A stretch of 48,913 nucleotides of DNA from Gemmatimonadales bacterium (lineage in GTDB: Bacteria; Gemmatimonadota; Gemmatimonadetes; Gemmatimonadales; GWC2-71-9), in assembly GCA_036265815.1 (NCBI GenBank), contig DATAOI010000119.1:1-48913 (forward strand), read 5' to 3'. How positions within the stretch are numbered: the first letter of the stretch is position 1; each line of letters begins with the position of its first letter. Below the pieces are notes generated by a model. It saw nothing but the letters and a program-made list of their open reading frames with translations. It had not been told where the DNA came from and made no database searches. Position numbers and translations under genes: made by a program. This document shows positions 18,300 through 29,588 of the stretch, one piece after another.

Positions 18300-19395
18300 G
18301 CACGGCCGCGCTGGCGGATCTCCGCTTCCGCTCCGTCTCCACCCTCAGCTGCCCACAGGCTGCGTCGATGTCCAGCCCCCGGCTCCGGCGCACCGTCGCT
18401 TCGACGCCCTGGTTCCGGAGCCTGCCGGCGAACGCCCGGATGCGTTCCGGAGCGGTCGGGACGAGCTCCGGCGCACCACCCGGGTGGAGCGGCAGGATGT
18501 TCACCAGTGCGCCGAGCCGCCGGGCCAGCTTGGCGAGACGGTCGGCGTCGGCGTCGCGGTCATTCACGCCGCCGATCATGACGTACTCGAAGGTGATTCG
18601 CTTGCGGAACGCCGCCGCCGCGGCCAGTACCGCCTCGAGATCGTACTTCTTCTCGATCGGCATGATCCCACGGCGCTGGGTCGAGGTGGTGGCGTGGAGC
18701 GAGATCGCCAGCCGGAACTGCTCCGGTCGCCGGGCGAACGCCGCCAACCCCGGCAGGATTCCCACAGTGGACACGGTGATGTGGCGCGCCCCGATTTCCA
18801 GCCCGTCGGGCGCGTTCAGGACGGTGAGCGCCGTGTCGACCGCCGGCCAGTTGAGGAGCGGCTCGCCCATGCCCATGAACACGATGTTGGTGGGCGTCTC
18901 CGCCGGATCGCGCAGCACGATCTCCCGGACCTGCCCGGCGATCTCGAAGGGACTCAGGTTCCGCCGATATCCCATCTGTCCAGTCGCGCAGAAGCTGCAG
19001 CGCAACGCGCAGCCGGCCTGGGAGGAGATGCAGAGCGTGCGGCGGCTCCCCGACGGGATCAGCACCGACTCGATGGCCTCGCCATCGGCCAGGCCCCAGA
19101 GGAACTTGCGGGTGCCATCGACCGATTGCTGGACCACGTCGGCGGCCAGGCGGGGCAGGGGGAAGTCGTGCGCGAGCTCCTCCCGGAGGGCCGCCGGGAG
19201 CTCGGTGGCGTCGGCCCACGCCGCCACGGGGGCCTGCCACAGCCTCCGCGCCATCTGCTCGACCCGGTATGCCGGAAGTCCCCGGCCCCCCGCCCACGCA
19301 CGCAGAATCTGCCGAGCGTCCCCGGGGGTCCGATCGAGCAGGCTGTGCGGGTGGATGGTTGGCGCGGCGGCGTCCGGCATGGTGGCGTTCGGCAT
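18289..19395 (-). CDS. rlmN: dual-specificity 23S rRNA/tRNA adenine C2 methyltransferase
   Basis: 368 residues. Radical-SAM enzyme that methylates A2503 of 23S rRNA and A37 of some tRNAs. The 4Fe-4S cluster Cys residues are C129, C133 and C136 in CALRCSFCATG. The methyl-carrying Cys is C347 in DIDAACGQL. Further motifs are NIVFMGMGEPLLN and ISLHATT. Start ATG at 19395; a second ATG five codons in is possible. A GGAGG lies about 20 bases further upstream. It points towards ppc and shares the 117-base upstream region with ptsN, in which I see no convincing promoter boxes. Confidence 0.95.
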   Translation of the reverse strand: MPNATMPDAAAPTIHPHSLLDRTPGDARQILRAWAGGRGLPAYRVEQMARRLWQAPVAAWADATELPAALREELAHDFPLPRLAADVVQQSVDGTRKFLWGLADGEAIESVLIPSGSRRTLCISSQAGCALRCSFCATGQMGYRRNLSPFEIAGQVREIVLRDPAETPTNIVFMGMGEPLLNWPAVDTALTVLNAPDGLEIGARHITVSTVGILPGLAAFARRPEQFRLAISLHATTSTQRRGIMPIEKKYDLEAVLAAAAAFRKRITFEYVMIGGVNDRDADADRLAKLARRLGALVNILPLHPGGAPELVPTAPERIRAFAGRLRNQGVEATVRRSRGLDIDAACGQLRVETERKRRSASAAVPNQ

Positions 19396-19924
19396 TGTTC
19401 ATGGAAAGATAACCGGCCCTCCTGAAACGACCTAAATGCGCTCCATTTCTCACATTGCTCCCCCTCCGGACGCCGGTTACGTTTGTCCCATGCCCCCCCA
19501 GGTCGCGCCGTGATGCTGACCGAGCTGCTCACGCCGGACCGGGTCGTGATCCCGCTCGCGGCCGCCGACAAGGGCGGAATCATCGCGGAGCTGACCCGCC
19601 GGATCGTCGCCGACGCCGGCGGAACCTTCGAGGAGGTGCTCGGCGCGGTGCTCGAGCGGGAGGCGGTGCTCAGCACGGGGATCGGCTTCGGAGTGGCCAT
19701 TCCCCATGCCCGGAGCGCCGGCGTCTCTCAGCTCACCATGGTCGGCGGGGTGAGCCGCGCCCCGGTCCCCTTCGACGCCATCGATGGCGAGCCGGTCCGG
19801 CTCTTCTTCCTCATCGTCGGTCCGGAGGCCTCGGCGGGACTGCACGTGAGACTGCTGAGCCGCATCGCCCGGCTGGTCCGCCGGGAGGAAGTACGACGGC
19901 ACTTAATCGAGGCGCGCACACCTG

Positions 19925-21748
<1,824 letters not shown>

Positions 21749-21778
21749 GGGGCGGACTCCGCCCCACTCGAAAGCGCT

Positions 21779-22732
21779 ATGGCTGACGACACGCAAGCAC
21801 GCATCTCCGCCGAAGGGGCGGACCCCCTGCTCTTCGCCGGGGTGAACGACGGCAACCTGCTGGAGCTCCAGCGGACGCTCGGCGTGCGGGTCTCCTTCCG
21901 GGGGGAGTCGGTCACGCTGTCTGGTCCGACGGAGCAGGTCGAGCGCGCCACCCCGGTGGTCCAGGGCCTGCTGGACCTCGCGCGCATGGGTGAGCCGGTC
22001 ACGCCGGACGATGTCTTCCGTCTGGCCGCCGAGGGTCCGGCCACGGAGCTGCCGGCCCAGACCAGCGACGGCAAGATCGTGCTGCCGGGACTTCGCCGCG
22101 CCATCGTCCCCAAGACCCAGGGCCAGCGGGACTACCTCCAGGCGATCAGCACCCACGACATCGTCGTCAGCATCGGGCCGGCCGGCACCGGGAAGACCTA
22201 TCTCGCCGTCGCCAAGGCGGTGGAGGCGCTGGCCCGAAAGCTGGTCAAGCGGATCATCCTGGCGCGGCCCGCGGTCGAGGCCGGCGAGTCGCTCGGGTTC
22301 CTGCCGGGTGATATCCAGGCGAAGGTCGATCCCTACCTGCGCCCGCTGTACGACGCGCTGGAGGACATGATGCCGCATGACCGGGTGCAACGCGCGCTGG
22401 AGACCCGGACGATCGAGATCGCGCCGCTGGCGTACATGCGCGGGCGGACCCTGGCCGATGCATTCATCATTCTGGACGAGGCGCAGAACGCCACCGGGGC
22501 CCAGATGAAGATGTTCCTCACCCGCCTCGGGGTGAACAGCAGAACGGTCGTAACCGGCGACAAGACCCAGATCGACCTGCCGCGCCGGGAGGACTCCGGG
22601 CTGGTACAGGTCGAGCGGGTGCTGGCGGGCATCGAAGGAATCGCGTTCCAGTACCTGCACGAGACGGACGTGGTGCGTCACCGGCTGGTCCGCGAGATCA
22701 TCCGGGCCTACGCGGAGGATCAGAACGGCTGA
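21779..22732 (+). CDS. ybeZ: PhoH-like ATPase (YbeZ)
   Basis: 317 residues. Cytoplasmic P-loop ATPase that in bacteria pairs with the endoribonuclease YbeY in ribosome maturation and RNA quality control. Walker A is GPAGTGKT at 133-140 and Walker B is FIILDEAQN. The N-terminal 90 residues resemble the usual small RNA-binding-like domain. ybeY lies two genes downstream, with the 7TM-HD gene between, an arrangement common in many phyla. 30 bases separate it from aspS. The stop overlaps the next ATG (TGATG). Confidence 0.93.
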   Translation: MADDTQARISAEGADPLLFAGVNDGNLLELQRTLGVRVSFRGESVTLSGPTEQVERATPVVQGLLDLARMGEPVTPDDVFRLAAEGPATELPAQTSDGKIVLPGLRRAIVPKTQGQRDYLQAISTHDIVVSIGPAGTGKTYLAVAKAVEALARKLVKRIILARPAVEAGESLGFLPGDIQAKVDPYLRPLYDALEDMMPHDRVQRALETRTIEIAPLAYMRGRTLADAFIILDEAQNATGAQMKMFLTRLGVNSRTVVTGDKTQIDLPRREDSGLVQVERVLAGIEGIAFQYLHETDVVRHRLVREIIRAYAEDQNG

Positions 22733-24939
22733 TGCCTGACCGCGAGGTCTCCAGGATTCCTGGCGACTCGAGTCCCCGCTCGCTGCCCAGCGAGGTGACC
22801 TTTCACGCGCTCCGCTGGGGCCCGCTCGTGGTCACCGCGCTCCTCACCTATGTGTTGTTCCCGCCGCCGGCCGGCGTGCTCACCGGGACTCCCGTCGTCG
22901 GGAAGCTGGCCGACCGCACGGTGGTCACCCCGTTCCCCTTCCAGGTTCGGAAATCCACCGACGAGGTCGCGCGGGAGGGCGAGTCCCGCGCGCTCACCGT
23001 CCAGCCGGTCTACCGCTTCAGCCCCACCGCCTACGACTCGTCGCTCTCCTCGCTCCGGGAGTTCTTCTCCGAGCTGGAGCGGGCGGGGGCGCAGGGGCCG
23101 GAGATGCTCCGCGCGGTGGCCGCCACGCGGGTGCACCTGGGACCGGACGAGACCCGGTACCTGGCCGACGCGACCACCCGGCGCGAGCTGCAGGAGGTGG
23201 CGACCCACTTCCTGGCGGAGGCGCTCTCGCGGGGCATCGCCGACGCCGGCGTGATCCGGAGCGAGAGCAACCGCCAGGTGATGCTCCGGCGGAACGAAGA
23301 AGAGCACCTGGTCCAGCGCGACTCGATCCTCACTTTCGCCGATCTCATGGAAGAGGCTGAGGCGGCGGGGATCGTCATCAGCGATCCGGCCGGCCAACGG
23401 AGCCTCCGGCGCCTGGTGGGCGCCTTTTACCACCCCACGATCGTTCCCGATCTCCTGGTGACCAGCAGCCGTCGCGAGCAGATGCGCGCCAGCGTGAACC
23501 CGGTGAAGTATGTGGTGCGCTCCGGGGAGCGGCTGGTGGGCGTGGGCCAGCCGATCACCGAGGAGACGCGCGACAAGCTCGCCGCGTTCCACGACGAGCT
23601 GCGCCAGCGGGGCACCGACGATCTCTGGCTTCGGAGCACCGTGGGCGCGCTGCTGTACAACACGCTCACCCTGAGTGTGTTCTGGCTGCTGACCATGTTC
23701 TATCGGCGGGAGGCCTACCAGGAAGCGCGGCAGATGGTGTTCTTCGGCGCGCTCTTCTCACTGGTGGTGCTGATGACCGCCGGCATCTCGGAGCTGGCGC
23801 CGGGTCGCCCCGAGCTGCTGCCGATTCCGTTCGCCACCATTCTCGTGGCGCTGCTGTACGACGGGCGGGTAGGGGTGTTCGCGGCCGTCACCCTGGCGAT
23901 GCTGCTGGACGGACAGTGGGCGCTCCGGGAGGACGCGGTCCTCTTCTTCGGGCTGATCTGTGGAGTGGCGGGCGCCATCGGCATACGGGTGGTGCGCCGC
24001 CGGCGTCACCTGTATGCCACGATCGGAGTGGTGGCCATCGCGGGTGTGCTCGCATCGATCACCATCGGCCTCATGCAGGGCTGGTCCGCGCTGGCCATTC
24101 TCGCCAGCTCAGTGCTCGGCCTGCTCATGGCTCCGGCCGGCGCCTCGCTGGCGATGATCATGATGCCGCTGGCCGAATCGATCACCCGGATCACCACGGA
24201 CCTCACGCTGCTGGAGCTCTCGGACCTTGGGCGTCCGCTGCTCCGCCGCCTGGCCCTGGAGGCGCCGGGCACCTGGGCCCACAGCCTGGCCATGGCCAAT
24301 CTCTGCGAATCGGCCTGCAACATCATCGGCGCCAAGGGGCTCCTGGCACGGGTGGGGTGCTACTACCACGACATCGGGAAGCTGGCGAGCCCCGGCTTCT
24401 TCGTTGAGAACCAGGGGGGCGGGCCCAATCCGCACGACACCATGAGCCCGAGCGAGTCGGCCCGGATCATCCGTCGCCATGTGCTGGACGGGATCGCGCT
24501 GGCCGAGGCCGCCCGCCTGCCGCCGATCGTGAAGGCGTTCATTCCGGAGCACCATGGTACCAGCGAGATCACCTATTTCCTGAACCAGGCGCGGCGGGGC
24601 GGTGACAACGGGACGGTTGATCCGGCGGAGTACCGCTATCCGGGCCCGCGGCCGCGCTCGGCGGAGACCGCGGTCGCCATGCTGGCCGATTCGGCGGAGG
24701 CGGCCGTCCGCGTGCTCAGTGATCCCAGCCCGGAGAAGGTCCGCGAGGCGATCGAGCAGTTGGTGCAGCAAAAGCTCGCCTCGGGGCAGCTCGACGACGC
24801 GCCGCTCACCCTGCGCGACCTCGACCGGGTGAAGCGGGAGTTCGCCCGGGTCATGTCGGGCACTTACCACAAGCGCATCGGATATCCTCGTGCCAGCGGT
24901 GGGGTCACTCCGGAACTCCAGATCGCCGAGCGGCAGTGA
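22732..24939 (+). CDS. pgpH: 7TM-HD phosphodiesterase, PgpH-like
   Basis: 735 residues. One N-terminal membrane helix, a large extracytoplasmic 7TMR-HDED-type domain to about residue 295, a cluster of about seven helices at 300-490, then a cytoplasmic HD domain. The HD pair is H546-D547 in YYHDIGKL, with the following EHHGT motif near 603. The family degrades cyclic di-AMP to pApA. The ligand of the outer domain is unknown. Whether this organism makes c-di-AMP cannot be judged here. Coupled to both neighbours. Confidence 0.9.
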   Translation: MPDREVSRIPGDSSPRSLPSEVTFHALRWGPLVVTALLTYVLFPPPAGVLTGTPVVGKLADRTVVTPFPFQVRKSTDEVAREGESRALTVQPVYRFSPTAYDSSLSSLREFFSELERAGAQGPEMLRAVAATRVHLGPDETRYLADATTRRELQEVATHFLAEALSRGIADAGVIRSESNRQVMLRRNEEEHLVQRDSILTFADLMEEAEAAGIVISDPAGQRSLRRLVGAFYHPTIVPDLLVTSSRREQMRASVNPVKYVVRSGERLVGVGQPITEETRDKLAAFHDELRQRGTDDLWLRSTVGALLYNTLTLSVFWLLTMFYRREAYQEARQMVFFGALFSLVVLMTAGISELAPGRPELLPIPFATILVALLYDGRVGVFAAVTLAMLLDGQWALREDAVLFFGLICGVAGAIGIRVVRRRRHLYATIGVVAIAGVLASITIGLMQGWSALAILASSVLGLLMAPAGASLAMIMMPLAESITRITTDLTLLELSDLGRPLLRRLALEAPGTWAHSLAMANLCESACNIIGAKGLLARVGCYYHDIGKLASPGFFVENQGGGPNPHDTMSPSESARIIRRHVLDGIALAEAARLPPIVKAFIPEHHGTSEITYFLNQARRGGDNGTVDPAEYRYPGPRPRSAETAVAMLADSAEAAVRVLSDPSPEKVREAIEQLVQQKLASGQLDDAPLTLRDLDRVKREFARVMSGTYHKRIGYPRASGGVTPELQIAERQ

Positions 24940-24946
24940 GATCTCG

Positions 24947-25345
24947 GTGAGCGGCCGTCGTCTGCCGTTGCCGGTCCGCGTGGTCCGGCGGGTGGTGCGG
25001 GGCGTGCTCGCCGGTGAGCGGCGCACGGCCTCGATCTCGGTGACCTTCCTCGGCCCCGACGCGATGCGCCGGCTCAACGCCCGGCATCGCGGCCACGATC
25101 GTCCCACCGACGTTCTCAGCTTTGCGCTCAGCGGACCTGCGGGTCTCGCCGGTGACGTCTACGTCTGCCGCCGGGTGGCGGAGCGGGAGGCGCGCGCGCG
25201 GGGGATTCCGCTTCGGGAGGAGCTGATCCGGCTGGTAGTGCACGGCACCCTGCACGCGCTCGGGCGCGACCATCCGGAGGGCGCGGGGCGCACGCGGTCG
25301 GCGATGTGGCGCCGGCAGGAGCGCTACGTGGAGTCGCTCGCATGA
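24947..25345 (+). CDS. ybeY: endoribonuclease YbeY
   Basis: 132 residues. Zn-dependent endoribonuclease acting in 16S rRNA 3' maturation. The metal site HGTLHALGRDH is complete, with His99, His103 and His109. The preceding FLGPDAMRRLNARHRGHDRPTDVLSF is the other family hallmark (shown here as one motif at residues 34-59). Start GTG at 24947, seven bases after pgpH, gives the standard length; the longer frame would extend into pgpH without conserved sequence. Overlaps the next ATG. Confidence 0.92.
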   Translation: MSGRRLPLPVRVVRRVVRGVLAGERRTASISVTFLGPDAMRRLNARHRGHDRPTDVLSFALSGPAGLAGDVYVCRRVAEREARARGIPLREELIRLVVHGTLHALGRDHPEGAGRTRSAMWRRQERYVESLA

Positions 25346-26535
25346 TGGCGATGCTGCAGCTCTTCATCGCCCCGCTGCTGACGGCCGGCCTCACGCTGTG
25401 GGCGGCCTGGCTGGCGCTGGCGGCGGAGTCCGACGCGGAGCTGCCGCGGGCGCTTGGCGGCGAGCGCTCCAACGAGTCGGGCGGCGGGTCGGTCTCGCGG
25501 AAGCTGCACATCGCCCATCTCGCCCTGCTGGTGCTCGCCGGCGCGGCCGGCGGGTGTGCGGTCGCCTGGTGGGCCTGGTCCCCGGCGCAACGTCTGCTGC
25601 GGCTGGTGATGGCCATCGTGCTGGTCTGGGTGGTCGGCGATCTGCTGCCGCGGCTGCTCGCCGTCGTCGCTCCCGAGCTCACCCGTCCAGCCCGGCGGGC
25701 GGCCATCCCCACGCTGGCGCCGTTCCGGCCGTTGCTCCGGCTGGCCGCCTGGGCCGATGAGCGAGCCCGCACCCGGGCGCCCGCGGCCACCCACCAGGCC
25801 GGCAGCGCGGAGCGGGACATGCTTCTCGGCGTCTTCTCCCTGGCCGATACCACGGTGGCGGAGGTGATGACGCCGCGCATCGACATCGTCGCGGTGGATT
25901 CCTCGGCCTCCCGGGACAAGGTGATCGAGACGCTCAGAAACTCGGAGCATGCCCGGTTGCTGGTGTTCGACGACCACCCGGACGCGATCGCCGGAGTGAT
26001 CTACGCCAAGGACATTCTCGCGTCCGCCGGGGAGGACGCCACGCCGTGGCACGCACTGGTCCGGCCGGCGGCGTTCGTCCCCGAGGGAAAGACGCTCGAC
26101 CGACAGCTCCGGGACTTTCAACGCGGGCCCAGCCACCTCGCGGTCGTGGTCGATGAGTTCGGGGGCACGGCGGGCATCGTCACCCTGGAAGACATCCTGG
26201 AGCAGATCGTGGGCGAGATCCAGGACGAGCGCGACGTGGACGAGGTGGCGCCGATCCAGGTTGTGAGCGAGGACCAGTTGCGGGTCGAGGGTGGGGTCGC
26301 GCTCGCCGAGCTGGAGTCGGTGCTGGGCCACAGCTTCGACCGGGAGGACGTGAGCACGGTCGGCGGGCTGGTGCTGGCGGAGTTCGGCCGGGTGCCCAGA
26401 ACGGGCGAGGTCATCGACCTGGACGGCTACCGTCTGGTGGTCGAGCAGGTCGTGCGCCGCCGGGTGCGCCGGGTGGCGGTGCACCGACCCCGGGTCGAGG
26501 CGCCGGTCGGCGGCTCCGAGCGGGCCGCCCCATGA
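25342..26535 (+). CDS. CorC/HlyC-like CBS-domain membrane protein (first copy)
   Basis: 397 residues. N-terminal membrane region of three to four helices, a diverged CNNM-type domain, then paired CBS domains from about 165. These include TVAEVMTPRIDIVAVD and LAVVVDEFGGTAGIVTLEDILEQIVGEI (the latter as separate adjacent motifs VVVDEFGGTAGIV and LEDILEQIVGEI). A CorC_HlyC C-terminal domain ends the protein. The family is linked to Mg2+ and other divalent-cation efflux. It is coupled to ybeY and to a paralogue, and mgtE follows, giving a magnesium-handling group. Confidence 0.85.
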   Translation: MMAMLQLFIAPLLTAGLTLWAAWLALAAESDAELPRALGGERSNESGGGSVSRKLHIAHLALLVLAGAAGGCAVAWWAWSPAQRLLRLVMAIVLVWVVGDLLPRLLAVVAPELTRPARRAAIPTLAPFRPLLRLAAWADERARTRAPAATHQAGSAERDMLLGVFSLADTTVAEVMTPRIDIVAVDSSASRDKVIETLRNSEHARLLVFDDHPDAIAGVIYAKDILASAGEDATPWHALVRPAAFVPEGKTLDRQLRDFQRGPSHLAVVVDEFGGTAGIVTLEDILEQIVGEIQDERDVDEVAPIQVVSEDQLRVEGGVALAELESVLGHSFDREDVSTVGGLVLAEFGRVPRTGEVIDLDGYRLVVEQVVRRRVRRVAVHRPRVEAPVGGSERAAP

Positions 26536-27725
26536 CCTGGGCCGCCGTCGCGATCGGGCTCATGGTCGCCGCGTTCGGGGCCACGGCGGGCGCCGCGTTG
26601 CTCTCGGTCAGCCGCGCCGAGCTGACCCGCGCCGTCGCGCGCCGGCTCCGAGGCGCTGCGCCCTCGCTCGAGTGGCTGGCCCAGATCGACAGCTACCTGA
26701 CGGCGGCCTCCGCCACCACCTCGCTCGGCGTGCTCCTGATCGGCGCGGCCATCCCCGGTCTCCTGGCCGGCTCGGCCACCTCGCGGGGGCTGATCGTGCT
26801 TGCCCTGCTCGCCGTCCCCGTAGTGCTCCTCGCCGCCTACCTGGTGCCCCGCTGGCTCACCCAACCGCGCGCCGCGAGTGTCGCCGAGCGGGTGATCCCG
26901 GTGCTGCGGCCGTGGTCCCGCGTGCTGGGGCTGCTGCTGCCGGCGCGGGCGGCGACCCGGCCCAACGATCTGCGGAGCATCTGGCGGGAAGGCGCAGCGG
27001 TCGGCCTGCGGGCCGATGACGAGCTGGTCATGGTGGGCGGCGTGATGGCCTTCAGCGTGCGCCCGGTGCGCGAGGTCATGACGCCACGCACCGACATCGT
27101 CGCGATCGACGAGCACGCCGCGCTGGAGGACATCCGGCTGGTGTTCGCCCAGAGCGGATACAGCCGGATCCCCGTCTTCCGCGGCACGCTGGACGAGATC
27201 GTCGGCATGCTGCACGCGTTCGATCTGTTCAAGCTGCAGCCGGGTGATCCCTTGCCGGTGCGACCGGTGGCCGTCACCCCCGCCAGCCGGAGCTGCGGCG
27301 ATCTTCTTCTCGACATGCAGCGGGAGCGGCGCCATCTCGCCGTGGTGCTGGACGAGTTCGGCGGGACGCTGGGGATCGCGACGCTGGAAGACCTGCTCGA
27401 AGAGCTGGTCGGCGAGATCTTCGACGAGCACGACCCCGAGGTCCGCGCCTCACCCAGCGGGGGGCCGACCCTGTTCGAGACCGACGGCAACGTGTCCCCC
27501 GAGGCGATCGAGGAGCGGTTCGGCGTGTCCCTGCCGACCGGCCGCTCGACCACCATGGGCGGCCTGCTGGTAGAGTGGGCCGGACGGATTCCCAACGCCG
27601 GCGAGCGGTTCACGGTCCGCGGGCTGGAGTTCGACGTGGTGGAGGCGTCGCCGACCCGGATCGAGCGCCTGCTGATCCGCAGCGAAGCCGCGACCACTGT
27701 GACCCTCGTGCCAAGCTCGCCGTGA
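26532..27725 (+). CDS. CorC/HlyC-like CBS-domain membrane protein (second copy)
   Basis: 397 residues, same architecture as the preceding gene but clearly diverged: membrane region at about 1-120, CBS pair containing PVREVMTPRTDIVAID and VVLDEFGGTLGIAT, then a CorC_HlyC domain from about 315. Probably a tandem duplication, or two subunits of one complex. Overlaps the neighbours on both sides (ATGA at the start, GTGA at the end). A role in divalent-cation export or tolerance is inferred from the family and from the adjacent mgtE. Confidence 0.85.
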   Translation: MTWAAVAIGLMVAAFGATAGAALLSVSRAELTRAVARRLRGAAPSLEWLAQIDSYLTAASATTSLGVLLIGAAIPGLLAGSATSRGLIVLALLAVPVVLLAAYLVPRWLTQPRAASVAERVIPVLRPWSRVLGLLLPARAATRPNDLRSIWREGAAVGLRADDELVMVGGVMAFSVRPVREVMTPRTDIVAIDEHAALEDIRLVFAQSGYSRIPVFRGTLDEIVGMLHAFDLFKLQPGDPLPVRPVAVTPASRSCGDLLLDMQRERRHLAVVLDEFGGTLGIATLEDLLEELVGEIFDEHDPEVRASPSGGPTLFETDGNVSPEAIEERFGVSLPTGRSTTMGGLLVEWAGRIPNAGERFTVRGLEFDVVEASPTRIERLLIRSEAATTVTLVPSSP

Positions 27726-29059
27726 CCCCCTCGGGCCAGCGGGTGGAGCGGATGGTCGAGCTGGTCCGCGACGGGGACATCGCCTCGTTCGTCCGCCGCG
27801 CCCACGACTTCGAGCCGGCCGACCTGGCGGACGTCCTCGCCACGCTGGACGAGGACGAGCGGCTCCGCGTGGTTCGCGCCCTCCCGCCCGAGCTGTCGAG
27901 CCAAGCCCTCGCTGAAATGCCGGAAGACGCGCACGCCGAAGACACGCTGGCGGCGCTGAATCCGGAGCAGGCGGCGGAGATCGTCGAAGAGCTGGAGGAC
28001 GACGATGCCGCCGACATCCTCGGGGAGCTGGAGCCCGAGGAGCAGGAGCGCATCCTCGCCGAAGTAGAGGACCGGAGCGACGTCGACCGGCTGCTGCGCT
28101 ACGGCGAGGAGACGGCGGGCGGCCTCATGACCCTCCACACGGTCACCGTGCGGGACACGGCGACCGCGGCGGAGGCGCTGGACGAGATCCGGCGGCAGGC
28201 GGAGGAGGTGGAGGACCTCTACCAGGTCTTCGTGGTGAGCGGGGATCGCCGGCTGGTCGGCCTCCTGCCGTTCAAGGATCTGGTGATCAGCCGGCCGGAG
28301 CGCAGGGTCCACGACTTCATGGCCGACGCGGACATCTCCGTTCCGCCCGATCTGGACCAGGAGGAGGTGGCCCGGCTGATGGCCCGGTACAACCTCCCCA
28401 GCGTCGCCGTGGTGGACGAGTCCGGGCGATTGCTCGGCCAGGTGACGTTCGACGACGTGATCGACGTGGTCGAGGCGGAGACCACCGAGGACCTCCTCAA
28501 GTTCGGCGGCGTGTCGCCGGACGAGAAGCTCGCCGCCGGCTGGAAGGAGGCCGTCGGCAGCCGCCTGCCCTGGCTCTACCTCAACCTGCTCACCGCGTTC
28601 CTGGCGGGCGCGGTGGTCTATGTCTTCCAGAGCACGGTGCAGCGCACCGTCGCCCTCGCCGTGTGGATGCCGGTCATCGCCGGCATGGGCGGCAACGCGG
28701 GCACCCAGGCACTCGCCGTGACGGTGCGCCGGCTCGCGCTCGGGCTGATTCCGAGCGACCGTCTCGCGCACGTCGTGGGTAAGGAGGTATTGGTCGGCAT
28801 CACCAACGGGCTGGCGATCGGGTGCATGGTCGGCCTGGTGGCCGGCCTGCTGGGCGAAGGCGTTCGGCTCGGACTGGTGGTCTTCCTCGCGATGACCGGC
28901 AACCTGCTCGTTGCCGGGTTCGCCGGCGCTTTCATTCCGGTACTGCTGGAGCGATACAATGTGGATCCCGCCGTCGCGTCCTCCATCTTCGTGACCACCT
29001 TCACCGACGTCTGCGGCTTCCTGCTCCTGCTGGGGCTCGCGGGCCGGCTGCTGCTCTGA
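27722..29059 (+). CDS. mgtE: MgtE-type magnesium channel
   Basis: 445 residues, standard MgtE. Cytosolic N domain of acidic helical repeats (about 1-130), two CBS domains (about 130-260) that sense Mg2+, then five membrane helices. The pore region contains the conserved MPVIAGMGGNAGTQ stretch. GTG start at 27722 overlaps the preceding stop and gives the usual N-terminus; a longer frame into the CorC gene is less likely. Last gene of the rightward block; a hairpin terminator follows. Confidence 0.95.
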   Translation: MTPSGQRVERMVELVRDGDIASFVRRAHDFEPADLADVLATLDEDERLRVVRALPPELSSQALAEMPEDAHAEDTLAALNPEQAAEIVEELEDDDAADILGELEPEEQERILAEVEDRSDVDRLLRYGEETAGGLMTLHTVTVRDTATAAEALDEIRRQAEEVEDLYQVFVVSGDRRLVGLLPFKDLVISRPERRVHDFMADADISVPPDLDQEEVARLMARYNLPSVAVVDESGRLLGQVTFDDVIDVVEAETTEDLLKFGGVSPDEKLAAGWKEAVGSRLPWLYLNLLTAFLAGAVVYVFQSTVQRTVALAVWMPVIAGMGGNAGTQALAVTVRRLALGLIPSDRLAHVVGKEVLVGITNGLAIGCMVGLVAGLLGEGVRLGLVVFLAMTGNLLVAGFAGAFIPVLLERYNVDPAVASSIFVTTFTDVCGFLLLLGLAGRLLL

Positions 29060-29082
29060 GGGACCAGCTCCCGAAAAGGAAG

Positions 29083-29106
29083 GCGCCCCTCCTTGCGAAG
29101 GGGCGT
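29083..29106. terminator. intrinsic terminator between convergent units
   Basis: GC-rich inverted repeat GCGCCCCT / AGGGGCGT around an 8-base loop that can pair further (CCTT with AAGG). On the minus strand the hairpin is followed by CCTTCCTTTTC, a T-rich tail, so it best serves the leftward peptidoglycan-binding gene. It may also stop mgtE transcription. Confidence 0.65.
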
Positions 29107-29141
29107 CTGGGGGTGGGGTGGAACGAGGTCGAAGCGCCGAA

Positions 29142-29522
29142 CTACGTGGTCTTGAGCTTCGCGAGCGTCGAGTCACTCAGCCGGCCGGTGACCCGGAGCT
29201 TGTTCTGCTTCTGGTATTCCTTCAAGGCCTTGCGGGTATCGGCATTGAACACGCCGGTCGCCTGGCCCTTGTACAGGCCCGCTTTGATGAGACCCTCCTG
29301 CGCCTCCTTGATCTGGTCCTTGGTCCACGCCGCGTGATGAGTCGCGGCCGTCTTGCTGGCGGCCTTGGCGCCCGTATCCTGCTTCGCGGCCGGCGGGGTC
29401 TGCGTGTGCTGCATTGACGGGGTCGCGGTCGGCTTGGTCGGCGCAGCGGTCTGGGCCGCCAGCGCTCCCGCCGACAGGGTACCCGCCACGATGGCTGAGA
29501 CCAGGGCGAACTTCCGGATCAT
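29142..29522 (-). CDS. secreted peptidoglycan-binding-domain protein
   Basis: 126 residues. A classical signal peptide, MIRKFALVSAIVAG to about residue 24 (ALAAQ), precedes a Thr/Ala/Pro/Gln-rich linker and a C-terminal PG_binding_1-type domain (IKEAQEGLIKAGLYKG, ATGVFNADTRKALKEYQ). No catalytic domain is present, so it is a small envelope-binding protein. Start: ATG 29522, fixed by AAGGAGGAG at 29526-29534; the longer frame from 29600 overlaps the promoter and lacks an export signal at its N-terminus. It appears to have its own sigma-54 promoter. Confidence 0.85.
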   Translation of the reverse strand: MIRKFALVSAIVAGTLSAGALAAQTAAPTKPTATPSMQHTQTPPAAKQDTGAKAASKTAATHHAAWTKDQIKEAQEGLIKAGLYKGQATGVFNADTRKALKEYQKQNKLRVTGRLSDSTLAKLKTT

Positions 29523-29525
29523 ACG

Positions 29526-29534
29526 CTCCTCCTT
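29526..29534 (-). promoter_or_regulatory. strong ribosome-binding site of the peptidoglycan-binding gene
   Basis: AAGGAGGAG on the minus strand, three bases before the ATG at 29522 (core AAGGAGG six bases before it). It decides the start that yields a proper signal peptide. Confidence 0.8.
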
Positions 29535-29588
29535 GGGGGGAACTGCGAACCCGCGGCAAGCGCGCCGCGAGTGATGTCCCAGGAGGAA

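Noticed and set aside
19411-19478. Inverted repeat AACCGGC / GCCGGTT in the rlmN-ptsN gap
   Set aside because: Seven-base arms 54 bases apart are too weak and too far apart in GC-rich DNA to call an operator or terminator.
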